In this document: one piece after another, positions 33,480 through 41,239 of the stretch
Layout of the letters: each line of letters begins with the position of its first letter
How positions within the stretch are numbered: the first letter of the stretch is position 1
Origin: Phenylobacterium deserti
GTDB taxonomy: Bacteria; Pseudomonadota; Alphaproteobacteria; Caulobacterales; Caulobacteraceae
DNA: 43,778 bases
Assembly: GCA_945883235.1 (NCBI GenBank)
Contig: CAMCXF010000028.1
Span: 1 to 43,778 of the forward strand
Reading direction: 5' to 3'
Made by a program: the position numbers and the translations under genes
The notes under the pieces: generated by a model
Seen by the model: the letters and a program-made list of their open reading frames with translations, nothing else
Told to the model about the DNA's origin: nothing
Databases searched by the model: none

Positions 33480-34296
33480 GGCTTTGTCAGATTAAGGTCG
33501 CCGAGGCACAGAGGCCCCTCCCCGACCCAGTGATCACGCGGCGGCGGTCGCAGCGTCCCACGTCCGATAGGCCTCGGCCCGGAACAGGCGAAGGGTCGGT
33601 CGGCGGATCAGGTGGGGCTGGAGATTGAAGGTGTTGTAGATCGGGGCGTGGGTGGAGAGAAACCTCTGGGCTGATCCTTGGGACTTGAATTTCTGCTGCT
33701 TTCGTTCTCGTCGTCGGATCGCCAGGTGGGAGTTCTCAGCACGGTTGTTTTCCCGCATCCCGCCAGGTCGGTGGACACCCGTGAGGCCAAGCTCACGGAC
33801 CGCGGCACCGTATGACGCCAGTTTATCGGTGACGATCATGTCGGGGTGGATGCCCTGGCTCTTGAGCAACTTCCTCAACAGCTTCAGCGCGGCATGTTTG
33901 TTGCGCCGTTTCTGGACCAGGACATCCAGGACTTCGCCCTCGTCGTCCACGGCGCGCCAAAGCCACATCTTCTGCCCGCCGACCCGGACGTACATCTCGT
34001 CCAGATGCCATCGACCCGTCGGAGCGCAACGACGCCGGCGCAGGTTCGCGGCAATCTGCGGACCGAACTTCAGCGTCCAACAGCGTATCGTCTCGTAGCT
34101 GACTTCGACCCCGCGCTGAGCCAGCAACTCCTCGACATCGCGAAAGCTCAGCGTGAAGCGGTAGTAGAGCCAGACCGCTTGCCGGATCACGTCCGCCGGG
34201 AACCGATGGCGCTTGTACGAAATCGGTTTCACGAGCCGCTCCATCCTGGCCACGCGGCCATATCTGGAGACCAGTTACAGTTAGACTGACAGCACC
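33480..34296 (-). mobile_element. IS6-family insertion sequence, full length
   Basis: An 817-base element bounded by imperfect inverted repeats: GGCTTTGTCAGATTAA at 33480-33495 and, on the minus strand, GGTGCTGTCAGTCTAA at 34296-34281. Its size and single transposase gene fit the IS6/IS26 family. The flanking 8-mers (CTCCATCG and GTATCGAG) do not match, so there is no target duplication; recombination or an adjacent deletion is implied. Its right end cuts directly into a fadH-like remnant. Confidence 0.75.
33534..34244 (-). CDS. IS6-family DDE transposase
   Basis: A 236-residue transposase. Near the N terminus are YKRHRFPADVIRQAVWLYYR and LSFRDVEELLAQRGVEVSY (a helix-turn-helix-like region), typical of IS6/IS26 enzymes. 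The DDE triad is visible: D in WHLDEMYVRV, D in IVTDKLASYG and E in NRAENSHLAIRRRER. The frame is intact, so the enzyme may be active. ATG 34244 is used; GTG 34253 is an in-frame alternative. Replicative transposition and cointegrate formation by this family can delete neighbouring DNA, which fits the truncated fadH next to it. Confidence 0.9.
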   Translation of the reverse strand: MERLVKPISYKRHRFPADVIRQAVWLYYRFTLSFRDVEELLAQRGVEVSYETIRCWTLKFGPQIAANLRRRRCAPTGRWHLDEMYVRVGGQKMWLWRAVDDEGEVLDVLVQKRRNKHAALKLLRKLLKSQGIHPDMIVTDKLASYGAAVRELGLTGVHRPGGMRENNRAENSHLAIRRRERKQQKFKSQGSAQRFLSTHAPIYNTFNLQPHLIRRPTLRLFRAEAYRTWDAATAAA

Positions 34297-34298
34297 GT

Positions 34299-34535
34299 AT
34301 CGAGTACCTCAAGATTGATGACCTAGGCCTGCACGTCCGGGTGGCTGACCAGCCCGAGGTGTTCGAGGTCGACACAATCATCGTCTGCGCGGGACAATTG
34401 CCGAAACGTGACCTGTTCGATCAGCTTGAGCTGGCCGGCGTCCGCGCGACGTTGATAGGCGGAGCCTTCGAAGCGGTCGAACTGGATGCCAAACAGGCGA
34501 TCAATCAGGCCACAGAGCTGGCGGCGGCGGTCTGA
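34299..34535 (+). pseudogene. 3' remnant of fadH-like 2,4-dienoyl-CoA reductase
   Basis: From the IS end the frame reads IEYLKIDDLGLHVRVADQ, then FEVDTIIVCAGQLPKRDLFD and GGAFEAVELDAKQAINQATE, ending at TGA 34533-34535. This is the C-terminal FAD/NAD-domain tail of FadH-type NADH:flavin oxidoreductases (pattern VDTIVVCAGQEPRRDL and LDAKRAINQ). Only about 78 of some 670 codons remain. The rest is absent on the other side of the IS, so the gene was deleted and not just interrupted. The original enzyme reduces 2,4-dienoyl-CoA in unsaturated acyl oxidation. Confidence 0.75.
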
Positions 34536-34686
34536 TCGTCGCCCATCGCCTGCGCCATCCGCCAGGTTGACGGTCCTCCCGCTTGCCCGGCGAGCAGCAA
34601 CCGGAGTCCGTCGATCTACGGGCTCTGATGGCGATAGACGCCCTGACCGACGCCGCACGTGTTTGTGGTGCAAAGGGTCTCAAGGC

Positions 34687-35796
34687 TCAAAAGGTCACGA
34701 CGGTGCGGATGCTCGTCCCGGCATGCATCAGGTCGAAGGCCTCATTGATGCGGTCAAGTGGCAGCTTGTGGGTAATCATCGGGTCGATCTCGATCTTGCC
34801 GTCCATATACCAGTCAATGATCTTGGGCGTGTCGGTGCGGCCGCGCGCACCGCCGAAGGCCGTGCCCTTCCAGACCCGGCCCGTGACAAGCTGGAACGGC
34901 CGGGTGGCGATCTCCTTGCCAGCCTCCGCCACCCCGATGATGATGCTTTCGCCCCAGCCGCGGTGGCAGGCTTCCAGCGCCTGACGCATAACGTCGGTGT
35001 TGCCGGTGGCATCAAAGGTGTAGTCCGCCCCGCCGTCGGTGAGCGCCACGAGATGGGCCACGACATCCCCGTCAATAGTCCTGGGGTTCACGAAGTGGGT
35101 CATGCCAAAGCGACGGCCCCACGCCTCGCGATCAGGATTGATGTCGACCCCGATGATCATCGACGCGCCCACCATCTTGAGCCCCTGGATGACATTCAGG
35201 CCAATGCCGCCAAGGCCGAACACCACGGCATTGGCTCCTGGCTCCACCTTGGCCGTGTTTACCACCGCGCCGACACCCGTGGTCACGCCACAGCCGACAT
35301 AACAGGCGGTCTCGAACGGGGCGTCCTTACGGATCTTGGCCAGCGCGATCTCGGGCAGCACCGTGTAGTTCGAGAACGTCGAGCAGCCCATGTAATGATA
35401 GACGGTCTGGCCCTTGTACGAGAACCGGCTGCTACCGTCCGGCATCAGACCCTTGCCCTGTGTCGCGCGAATCGCCGTGCAGAGATTGGTCTTGCGCGAG
35501 AGGCAGCTTTTGCACTGGCGGCATTCGGGCGTGTAGAGCGGGATCACATGGTCGCCCACCGCCACCGAGGTGACGCCCGGCCCCACCTCGACCACCACGC
35601 CTGCGCCCTCATGGCCCAGGATCGAGGGGAAAATGCCCTCTGAATCCAGACCGTCCAGGGTGTAGGCGTCGGTATGGCAAACCCCGGTCGCCATGATCTG
35701 CACCAGTACCTCGCCAGCGCTAGGCCCCTCCAGGTCCAGCTCGACAATTTCCAGAGGCTTTTTGGCTTCAAAGGCTACGGCAGCGCGCGTTTTCAC
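34687..35796 (-). CDS. frmA: S-(hydroxymethyl)glutathione dehydrogenase / class III alcohol dehydrogenase
   Basis: A 369-residue zinc-dependent enzyme that oxidises the formaldehyde-glutathione adduct with NAD+, and can reduce S-nitrosoglutathione. Catalytic-zinc ligands are in [10 protein letters not shown] and [12 protein letters not shown]; the structural zinc site is the four-cysteine [15 protein letters not shown]. The NAD-binding [12 protein letters not shown] and the class III tail [13 protein letters not shown] are present. GTG 35796 ([20 protein letters not shown]) gives exactly the family length and has AAGGAAAG upstream; the open frame to 35886 adds an unrelated leader. The gene is housekeeping detoxification and probably not part of the catabolic locus. 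Confidence 0.93.
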   Translation of the reverse strand: MKTRAAVAFEAKKPLEIVELDLEGPSAGEVLVQIMATGVCHTDAYTLDGLDSEGIFPSILGHEGAGVVVEVGPGVTSVAVGDHVIPLYTPECRQCKSCLSRKTNLCTAIRATQGKGLMPDGSSRFSYKGQTVYHYMGCSTFSNYTVLPEIALAKIRKDAPFETACYVGCGVTTGVGAVVNTAKVEPGANAVVFGLGGIGLNVIQGLKMVGASMIIGVDINPDREAWGRRFGMTHFVNPRTIDGDVVAHLVALTDGGADYTFDATGNTDVMRQALEACHRGWGESIIIGVAEAGKEIATRPFQLVTGRVWKGTAFGGARGRTDTPKIIDWYMDGKIEIDPMITHKLPLDRINEAFDLMHAGTSIRTVVTF

Positions 35797-36356
35797 GGGG
35801 TCTTTCCTTCGGTCTGGATGGCCCGCAACAAACGCGGCGAGGGCTCCAGCAGGCCCTCCAACTGCCGATTCACGCAAGCGTTTCACGCTCAGCAGCTAAG
35901 GCAACGCCGCTGGAGTGAACCCCTGGAGTGAGACGGGTAAATAGGGGACAGTTCCCGACGAGGAGAACAGATGTCCGAGATCAATACGGAGAGGCCGACC
36001 TTCAGCCGTGAGTTCCAGCTGGGGGTGATCGATCCAGCGATCCCGGGACTGAACCCGGACCGGGCGGAGATCGCGGCGCGGGGTTGGGGCGGCTCAGGAA
36101 AACCGCAGAAAACGCAGGCAGGCGCAGAAGGGCGTCCCCGGAGGCGGCTTAAGCCTCGGGCCCTCTGTGCGGTTCTGCATTTTCTGTGGCTTCAGATATT
36201 TAAGGCGCAGGTGCCGTCTCAGGATGGCCCGCGGCGGGTGAAGTCCCAACAGACCTGCTGCTCTTCCGGCGGTCTGGGCAGGTCTTCCCATTGTATGGCA
36301 TGCTCGTGCGGCAGTCCCAGTTCCTCGCAGAGGCAAGAGACGATGGCGTTGGTCAG
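35797..36356. other. Non-coding region with dispersed-repeat-like hairpin
   Basis: About 560 bases without a convincing gene. A frame at 35971-36393 begins MSEINTERPTFSREFQLGV, but its composition changes abruptly where it runs through a large inverted repeat, so I do not call it. AATAGGGGACAGTTCCC at about 35939-35955 resembles short repeated sequences found between genes in other proteobacteria. The region should hold the frmA promoter on the minus strand. Confidence 0.4.
36101..36190. repeat. Large imperfect inverted repeat
   Basis: The left arm (CCGCAGAAAACGCAGGCAGG, 36103 on) pairs imperfectly with the right arm (GTGCGGTTCTGCATTTTCTG, about 36168-36187). An inner stem GAGGC...GCCTC lies at 36141-36157. 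Such CGCAGAAAACGCAG palindromes occur as dispersed intergenic repeats in alphaproteobacteria as I recall them; copy number in this genome cannot be judged. Confidence 0.5.
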
Positions 36357-36773
36357 CTACTGGCCGTCGAAGGCCTCGGCGCGCACCATGTAGTCCAGAC
36401 GGTCGGAAAGATCGTCCAGCAGCCTCTCACGCTCTAGCGGCTCGTGCTCATGCTCGGCCCAGATGACGTTGGTGACGGCGTCGGCGACCTCGTAGGCCTG
36501 ATCCGGCGCGGGGATTTCGTTGGTGATCGTGTGCCGCCGCCGCGCGGCGTCGCGGGTGGCCTGGGCCTCGCGGGCGAGCTTGGCCTGCAGGGCCAGGGTC
36601 TGGCGCAGCGACCTGGCGATCCGCTGATAGGTGCGGCCCAGCCCATTGATCTGGTCCGGGTCGGTGGTCGCCAACGACTGGGCATGGACGTGCCGCACCA
36701 GCGACAGGTCCAGTCTGGCCCGCTCGGCCAGTGACTCGCCCACAGGGTTGGGGATTTGGGGGTCTTCGATCAT
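36357..36773 (-). CDS. Hypothetical helical protein
   Basis: A 138-residue predicted soluble protein that I cannot assign to a family. It is mostly helical and rich in Arg, Ala, Asp and Leu. A long amphipathic stretch, GLGRTYQRIARSLRQTLALQ, continues into a charged AKLAREAQATRDAARRRH helix, and an acidic segment follows (EHEHEPLERERLLDDLSDRL). No signal peptide or membrane segment is visible. ATG 36773 lies about 220 bases from the divergent yccF gene. Codon use and the charged helices suggest a real gene; a nucleic-acid-associated role is possible but not supported directly. Confidence 0.6.
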   Translation of the reverse strand: MIEDPQIPNPVGESLAERARLDLSLVRHVHAQSLATTDPDQINGLGRTYQRIARSLRQTLALQAKLAREAQATRDAARRRHTITNEIPAPDQAYEVADAVTNVIWAEHEHEPLERERLLDDLSDRLDYMVRAEAFDGQ

Positions 36774-36994
36774 GCGTGAGAGTAAAACACGCAGGTACGT
36801 CAGAAACGGACATACCTGTGTTGGCGCGGCCAGATTTTTTTGACCGCGGAATTGCTTTGACCCTTAGAACAACCCCGAGTTTGGCCGCTGCTGGCAAGCG
36901 CGGGCAAATATCGCGCGCCAGGGAACCGGTCAAGGAATTGTTGCCAACAGGACCGCAATCCCCCACCGTCGCCCCCTCGCTGCAAGGACCGAAC

Positions 36995-37363
36995 ATGCGC
37001 CTGTTGCTGAACGTGCTGTGGTTCGTGCTGGGTGGCTGGATTTCCGGCACGCTGTGGATACTGGCGGGCTTGATCCTGGCGATCACGGTCATTGGCCTGC
37101 CATGGACGCCGGCGGCGTTCCGGATCGCGAGCTTCAGCTACTGGCCGTTCGGACGCATCGTCATCGACGCTGACCCCGGGATCGGCAGCGGTTGCCTGAA
37201 TATCCTTTGGCTGGTTCTGGCCGGCTGGTGGCTGGCGCTGCACCACCTCATCCTGGCCGCGGGCCTGGCCGTGACGATCATCGGTATTCCCTTCGCCTGG
37301 CAGCATGTGAAACTGGCGTTGCTGTCCCTGACACCGGTGGGCAAGGCGGTCGTCGAGGGGTGA
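36995..37363 (+). CDS. yccF: YccF-type inner membrane protein
   Basis: A 122-residue membrane protein with two YccF-type repeats. The first is LLLNVLWFVLGGWISGTLWI followed by ITVIGLPW; the second is LNILWLVLAGWWLALHHLIL followed by VTIIGIPFAWQHVKLA. Each repeat has the NxLW...GW pattern and the short VIGLP/IIGIP turn of the family. Four hydrophobic segments are expected. The open frame extends to 36731 upstream, but ATG 36995, preceded by AAGGA, begins exactly at the first repeat. Function is poorly defined in the family. It stands between the hypothetical gene and fdxA. Confidence 0.85.
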   Translation: MRLLLNVLWFVLGGWISGTLWILAGLILAITVIGLPWTPAAFRIASFSYWPFGRIVIDADPGIGSGCLNILWLVLAGWWLALHHLILAAGLAVTIIGIPFAWQHVKLALLSLTPVGKAVVEG

Positions 37364-37626
37364 ACAATTACCCGCCGTCGCGGTGATACGTCATCTCGTA
37401 GGCGAAGCGGTCGGCTGGGTGCGTGACGGCGGGTGCCGTGGAGCCAGGAGCCGCGGAACCCCGGGCGCTGGTGGCTCTGGAAGGGATCGGCCGGTCACAC
37501 CGGCCCGGACCTATCCCCGACCCCAGAATTCCTGAGTGCCGGGTAACGCGAGCCAGCATTGACAAGTGGCGGTGGCGCCGTGAAAAACCCGCGCCTCTCG
37601 ACACGGTTGGAGTCCGACCGCTTCCC

Positions 37627-37968
37627 ATGACCTACATCGTCACCGACGCCTGCATCAAATGTAAGTACATGGACTGCGTGGAGGTGTGCCCGGTCGACTG
37701 CTTCTATGAGGGTGAGAACTTTCTGGCCATCAGCCCCGAGGAATGCATCGACTGCGGCGTCTGCGAGCCGGAATGCCCCGTCGACGCCATCAAGCCGGAT
37801 ACCGAAGATGATCCCGACGGCAAGTGGCTGAAGGTCAACACCGACTACGCCAAGATCTGGCCGAACATTACGGTTAAGGGCGAGGCCCCCGCCGACGCCG
37901 AGGCGTTCGAGCGTGAAGAGGGCAAGTTCGAGAAATACTTCTCCGAAAAGCCGGGTCGTGGGTCCTGA
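37627..37968 (+). CDS. fdxA: 7Fe ferredoxin (FdxA type)
   Basis: A 113-residue ferredoxin with one [3Fe-4S] and one [4Fe-4S] cluster. The N-terminal half has C9, C12, C17, C21 and C25 in [20 protein letters not shown]; the second cluster motif is [16 protein letters not shown]. The acidic C-terminal extension ([18 protein letters not shown]) is typical of the Azotobacter-type FdI/FdxA family, whose members are about 107-113 residues. ATG 37627 was chosen because the family starts [12 protein letters not shown]; the open frame from 37423 adds an unrelated leader with a DKWRW segment that might be a relic of an S4-domain gene. It lies just upstream of cdnL, an arrangement I know from Caulobacterales. 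Confidence 0.93.
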   Translation: MTYIVTDACIKCKYMDCVEVCPVDCFYEGENFLAISPEECIDCGVCEPECPVDAIKPDTEDDPDGKWLKVNTDYAKIWPNITVKGEAPADAEAFEREEGKFEKYFSEKPGRGS

Positions 37969-38262
37969 ATGGCGGCCCCAGCCGACCGGGACGCAGGGCC
38001 AACCCTTTCTATCCGCTAGTTTTTGTGCTAAGGTCTTTTCCGACAGGACAGTTGGGCCTCGCCCGCGTCAGTCGTTGAAATCAAGAACAGCCGTCCGACG
38101 GCGTGGTCGGAACGAGCGAAGGGTGTCTTAACAGGTCGACTTCCGGATACAGCGCCATCACCGCCGCGGGCCATTCGCGGAAGGAATGTTTTTGTCGTTG
38201 TTTCGGGGTCTCGCGAAGGTAGCGCTGCGGCGACGCGGATGCATTTTTTAGAGGTAACTCCA
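37969..38262. promoter_or_regulatory. fdxA-cdnL intergenic region
   Basis: About 294 bases with no gene. It should contain the cdnL promoter. The AT-rich patch CTAGTTTTTGTGCTAAGGTCT (about 38016-38036) is the only promoter-like stretch, and I cannot place the elements with confidence. Confidence 0.35.
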
Positions 38263-38793
38263 ATGAGCAAGAGCGGTCACGAGTTTTCGGTTGGCGATCA
38301 TGTCGTCTATCCGGCCCATGGCGTGGGTCAGGTGCAGGGTGTCGAGGTCCAGGAAGTGGCCGGCATGCAGCTCGAAGTCTATGTGATCACCTTCGACCAT
38401 GAGAAAATGACCCTTCGCGTTCCGACTGCCAAGGCCAAGACTGCGGGCCTGCGCTCGCTGGCCGAAACCGGCGTGGTCTCCAAGGCCCTGACGACGCTCA
38501 AGGGTCGCGCCCGCGTGAAACGCACCATGTGGTCGCGCCGCGCCCAGGAATACGAAGCCAAGATCAACTCCGGCGATCTTATCTCGATCGCCGAAGTGGT
38601 GCGCGACCTTCACCGCGCCGACAACCAGCCGGAACAGTCCTATTCCGAGCGCCAGCTGTACGAATCAGCGCTGGACCGGATGGCCCGCGAAGTCGCCGCC
38701 ATCGAGCGGATCGACCGCGACGCCGCCATCGTTATGCTGAACAAGTCGCTGCTCAAGGTGCCGGTCGCGGCAGCCGCTGCTGCGGCCGCCTGA
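38263..38793 (+). CDS. cdnL: CarD/CdnL-family RNA polymerase-binding transcription factor
   Basis: A 176-residue protein that binds the RNA polymerase beta subunit and stabilises open complexes, notably at rRNA and other growth promoters. The N-terminal Tudor-like RNAP-interaction domain reads FSVGDHVVYPAHGVGQVQGV (residues 7-26) with TFDHEKMTLRVPTAKA. The helical C-terminal domain has LKGRARVKRTMWSRRAQEYE and SYSERQLYESALDRMAREVA. The tail is a poly-Ala run, so a C-terminal degradation signal is conceivable, as for Caulobacter CdnL, which ends in AA. ATG 38263 follows GAGGTAAC; the frame open to 38239 adds eight residues. It is followed by a strong terminator. Confidence 0.93.
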   Translation: MSKSGHEFSVGDHVVYPAHGVGQVQGVEVQEVAGMQLEVYVITFDHEKMTLRVPTAKAKTAGLRSLAETGVVSKALTTLKGRARVKRTMWSRRAQEYEAKINSGDLISIAEVVRDLHRADNQPEQSYSERQLYESALDRMAREVAAIERIDRDAAIVMLNKSLLKVPVAAAAAAAA

Positions 38794-38816
38794 TCGACCT
38801 ACCTGATGCTGTTGAG

Positions 38817-38848
38817 ACGCCCGGCCTCACCGCCGGGCGTTTTCATTT
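38817..38848 (+). terminator. Rho-independent terminator of cdnL
   Basis: ACGCCCGGC and GCCGGGCGT form a perfect 9-bp stem around the loop CTCACC, followed by TTTCATTTT. It lies 24 bases after the cdnL stop codon. This is the clearest intrinsic terminator in the window. Confidence 0.88.
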
Positions 38849-38887
38849 TGGCACTAGAGCTGCAATACGCTAGGACCCCGTCCGCGT

Positions 38888-38931
38888 GGCCTCGTAGCTC
38901 AGCCGGATAGAGCAGGGCTTTCCTAAAGCCC
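38888..38931 (+). tRNA. tRNA-Arg(CCT), 5' part only (truncated)
   Basis: The acceptor 5' strand GGCCTCG, T8/A9, D-arm GCTC-AGCCGGATA-GAGC and the anticodon arm GGGCT-TTCCTAA-AGCCC are all present, with anticodon CCT at 38922-38924. After AGCCC the sequence reads CGAACCCGTCATTTCC, with no variable region, T-arm (GGTTCGA) or acceptor 3' strand. The gene is therefore cut at the end of the anticodon arm. An integrase gene follows, so this is probably the attachment site of a genomic island. Unless another copy exists, CCT decoding would be lost. Confidence 0.75.
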
Positions 38932-38938
38932 CGAACCC

Positions 38939-38968
38939 GTCATTTCCTGTCATTCCCTGTCGTCATCC
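38939..38968. repeat. 10-base tandem repeats next to the tRNA breakpoint
   Basis: GTCATTTCCT, GTCATTCCCT and GTCGTCATCC follow one another directly after the tRNA fragment. A second direct pair, GACCTATTTGG and GACCTATTTCGG, lies at 39050-39072, just before the integrase gene. Both could be integrase arm-type binding sites of the island end (inference). Confidence 0.4.
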
Positions 38969-39118
38969 ACAGGTGTATTTTCCCTACGCTTTTCAGGCTA
39001 TCCCGCGCCACGCGACGCCATGCGATAACAAAGAGCGTCAGCGGTTTGTGACCTATTTGGGACCTATTTCGGGGCCAGGTCACAGATCGGAGGGCGCGGA
39101 TGGCTTGGCGGCTGAGAG

Positions 39119-40480
39119 ATGGCGACACCCCGACTGACGACGAAGTTTGCTGAGGCCGTTCGACCTCAGAAGGACCGGCAGGCGGCGCACCCGGATGCGC
39201 AGGTTCCGGGGCTGGAGCTTCGCGTTTCTCCCGGCGGGCGAAAGGTCTGGAGCTTCCGCTACCGCACGGCGGAGGGACGCCAGCGGCGCATGTCGCTGGG
39301 GCAGTTCCCGTCCGTTGATCTGGGCGATGCGCGCGACCGGGCGTTCAAGGTGCTGGCCTCTGTGTCCGACGGCAAGGACCCGGCGGCGGATGGGCGCAAG
39401 GCCAAGGAGGCCGAACGCAACCGGGCGATCCGCACGTTTGGCGACCTCGCTGACGCCTACCTGATCGCCTGCGAAACCGGGAAGTGGCGCCCCAAGAACA
39501 AGACCAAGCGCCCCAGCACGCTCGCCACCGAGACGGCGATGCTCAAACGCCATATCCGGCCCGCTATCGGAAAGCTGGACCTGAATGAACTGACGCGCCG
39601 CAAGGTTCGCACCCTGCTGCACGGCATGACCGACGCCGGGATCGGCGCGGGGGCCAACAAGACTCACGCCATCATCCGGCAGGTTTGCGCCTATGCCATT
39701 TCTGAGGAACTTATGGTGATCAATCCCGGGATCGGGTTGACGCCGCCGTCGGCCATGAAACCCCGGCAACGGGTGATGACCGATCCCGAACTGCGGCGGT
39801 GGTGGGACGCGCTGGAGCGCTATCCCGCCGATTTGAGAACACCACCCAAGGAGGGCGAGATTGAGGGCGAGGCGGTCACGGTCGGGCGCCCCATGCGCAT
39901 CGCCCTCCAGCTTGCCACCCTGCTGCTGCAACGCCGGGGCGAGGTGGCTGGCATGGCGCTAGCCGAGCTCAATCTGGACGAAGCGACCTGGCTGATCCCC
40001 GGCGAGCGCGCCAAGAACGGCAAGCCGCATTTGGTGCCGCTGCCGCCACGCGCGGTGAAACTGATCCGCGAGGCCCTGACCCTCGCGAACGAAGGCCGCG
40101 AGACGGCATCCGCGCATGTGTTCCCGTCGCGCCACAAGCCGGGGCAGCCGTTCCGGCCTGACAGCCTCAGCCACGCCATGGCCGAACTGACGCTGGCGCT
40201 GGGGATCGACGACGCCACCCCGCATGATCTGCGGCGGACCGGCTCGACGGCGCTGACGTCAGAACGCCTGGGGATCAGCCCGTTCATTCGTTCAAAGGTG
40301 CTGGGCCACACATCCGACGCTGGGGGCGGCTCGGCGGTCAGCGCCGCGCACTACGACGCAAACCTTTACATCGCTGAGAAGCGTCGGGCGCTGGAGGGGT
40401 GGGAAGGCCTGTTGCTCTGCGTGTCGGAGGAACGTCCCCGCCCCTCCAACGTAACCCTGATCGCGGAGGTTGCGGCATGA
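39119..40480 (+). CDS. Tyrosine site-specific integrase (P4-type, N-terminal DUF4102)
   Basis: A 453-residue integrase. The N-terminal arm-binding domain (DUF4102) is seen in DAQVPGLELRVSPGGRKVWS and RRMSLGQFPSVDLGDARDRA. The core-binding domain spans about residues 105-210. The catalytic domain has R in LLLQRRGEVAGM, HDLRR in PHDLRRTGSTAL, H in KVLGHTSD and the nucleophile Y in AAHYDANLY. It should integrate and excise the island at the tRNA-Arg site 190 bases upstream. ATG 39119 follows GAG-rich sequence. Its stop overlaps the start of the next gene (ATGA). All catalytic residues are present, so it may be active. Confidence 0.92.
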   Translation: MATPRLTTKFAEAVRPQKDRQAAHPDAQVPGLELRVSPGGRKVWSFRYRTAEGRQRRMSLGQFPSVDLGDARDRAFKVLASVSDGKDPAADGRKAKEAERNRAIRTFGDLADAYLIACETGKWRPKNKTKRPSTLATETAMLKRHIRPAIGKLDLNELTRRKVRTLLHGMTDAGIGAGANKTHAIIRQVCAYAISEELMVINPGIGLTPPSAMKPRQRVMTDPELRRWWDALERYPADLRTPPKEGEIEGEAVTVGRPMRIALQLATLLLQRRGEVAGMALAELNLDEATWLIPGERAKNGKPHLVPLPPRAVKLIREALTLANEGRETASAHVFPSRHKPGQPFRPDSLSHAMAELTLALGIDDATPHDLRRTGSTALTSERLGISPFIRSKVLGHTSDAGGGSAVSAAHYDANLYIAEKRRALEGWEGLLLCVSEERPRPSNVTLIAEVAA

Positions 40481-41112
40481 GCGAGAATTGGCGAGCCTCG
40501 CAACTAGCACTGTGGGCTAATGACTATGACTGGCCGGTCGACCATTCGGGTTTTGAGTTCCTCCCAAGGGCTCTGCGAAGGCTCGGAGTAGGCATCTATC
40601 AGGGTAGTTGGCGAGGCGACGAATTAGGGGTCGACGCAAAGTTTTCTTCCCCCCAGATGCCCAACCTCGTACGGGGGTATCAGCCCGAAAACGTAAGAAC
40701 ACTTCACGCGCTCATCAGCGCGCATCGGCCAAACATGGCTCTCAAGCCGCTTCCCCCGTACATGGTGCAAGCCAACGTCGTTACTAACGCGCCAGCACCA
40801 TTCCCAACCGCGAGGTCAGGCCCAGTGGCACCTCGCCCCTCAATTGCGTCGGCCACTTCTGCCCAACGTTCGCTCGCGGCTGAGCGAGTAGAGGCGGGCC
40901 ACCTTCAAACGCCATACCATCGAACATCGGCGCTTGCAGCGCCGCAAAATCGCCGCCTAAATATCAACCCAAGATCAGGACAACTCTCCGCTGATTCTGT
41001 TGAAAAAGTCCGGCAGCCGTTCATCTGGACCAAATCTGAGCAATGCCATTGCTCTAGAGTGATGCACGAAAGGGATTTATCCCCTCTTGCAGGTGTTTCG
41101 CGGTCGAACTGA
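40477..41112 (+). CDS. Hypothetical protein, 3' end altered by a MITE-like insertion
   Basis: A frame of 211 codons beginning MSENWRASQLALWANDYDWP and overlapping the integrase stop (ATGA), so it is probably co-translated. The N-terminal half (SQLALWANDYDWPV, GVGIYQGSWRGDELGV) looks like a real protein. I recognise no family. From codon 172 on, the frame runs through a 158-base element bounded by 19-base inverted repeats (40993-41150), so the last 40 residues are encoded by the insertion and not by the original gene. The product is thus truncated and re-tailed and may be non-functional. Confidence 0.5.
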   Translation: MSENWRASQLALWANDYDWPVDHSGFEFLPRALRRLGVGIYQGSWRGDELGVDAKFSSPQMPNLVRGYQPENVRTLHALISAHRPNMALKPLPPYMVQANVVTNAPAPFPTARSGPVAPRPSIASATSAQRSLAAERVEAGHLQTPYHRTSALAAPQNRRLNINPRSGQLSADSVEKVRQPFIWTKSEQCHCSRVMHERDLSPLAGVSRSN

Positions 41113-41150
41113 CCCCGCAATCAGTGCCGCCGGGACTTTTTCAACAGAAT
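40993..41150. mobile_element. MITE-like element with 19-base terminal inverted repeats
   Basis: GATTCTGTTGAAAAAGTCC at 40993-41011 is the exact reverse complement of GGACTTTTTCAACAGAATC at 41132-41150. The TTCTGTTGAAAAAGTC type of end is known to me from full-size transposons of the IS5/IS1182 sort. The 120-base interior has no transposase gene. I find no clear target-site duplication. The element supplies the stop codon of the preceding gene. Confidence 0.7.
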
Positions 41151-41239
41151 CCGATAAATCCAGACCCCGCCTGTCTCAAATGATATGACGACGTACAAAC
41201 CGGCGCCTCTACGGTTAGGGCCGGTCAATGGAGAGATAA

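Noticed and set aside
35971..36393. Open frame of 140 codons on the plus strand
   Set aside because: It passes through a large inverted repeat, changes composition abruptly and overlaps the end of the hypothetical gene on the other strand.
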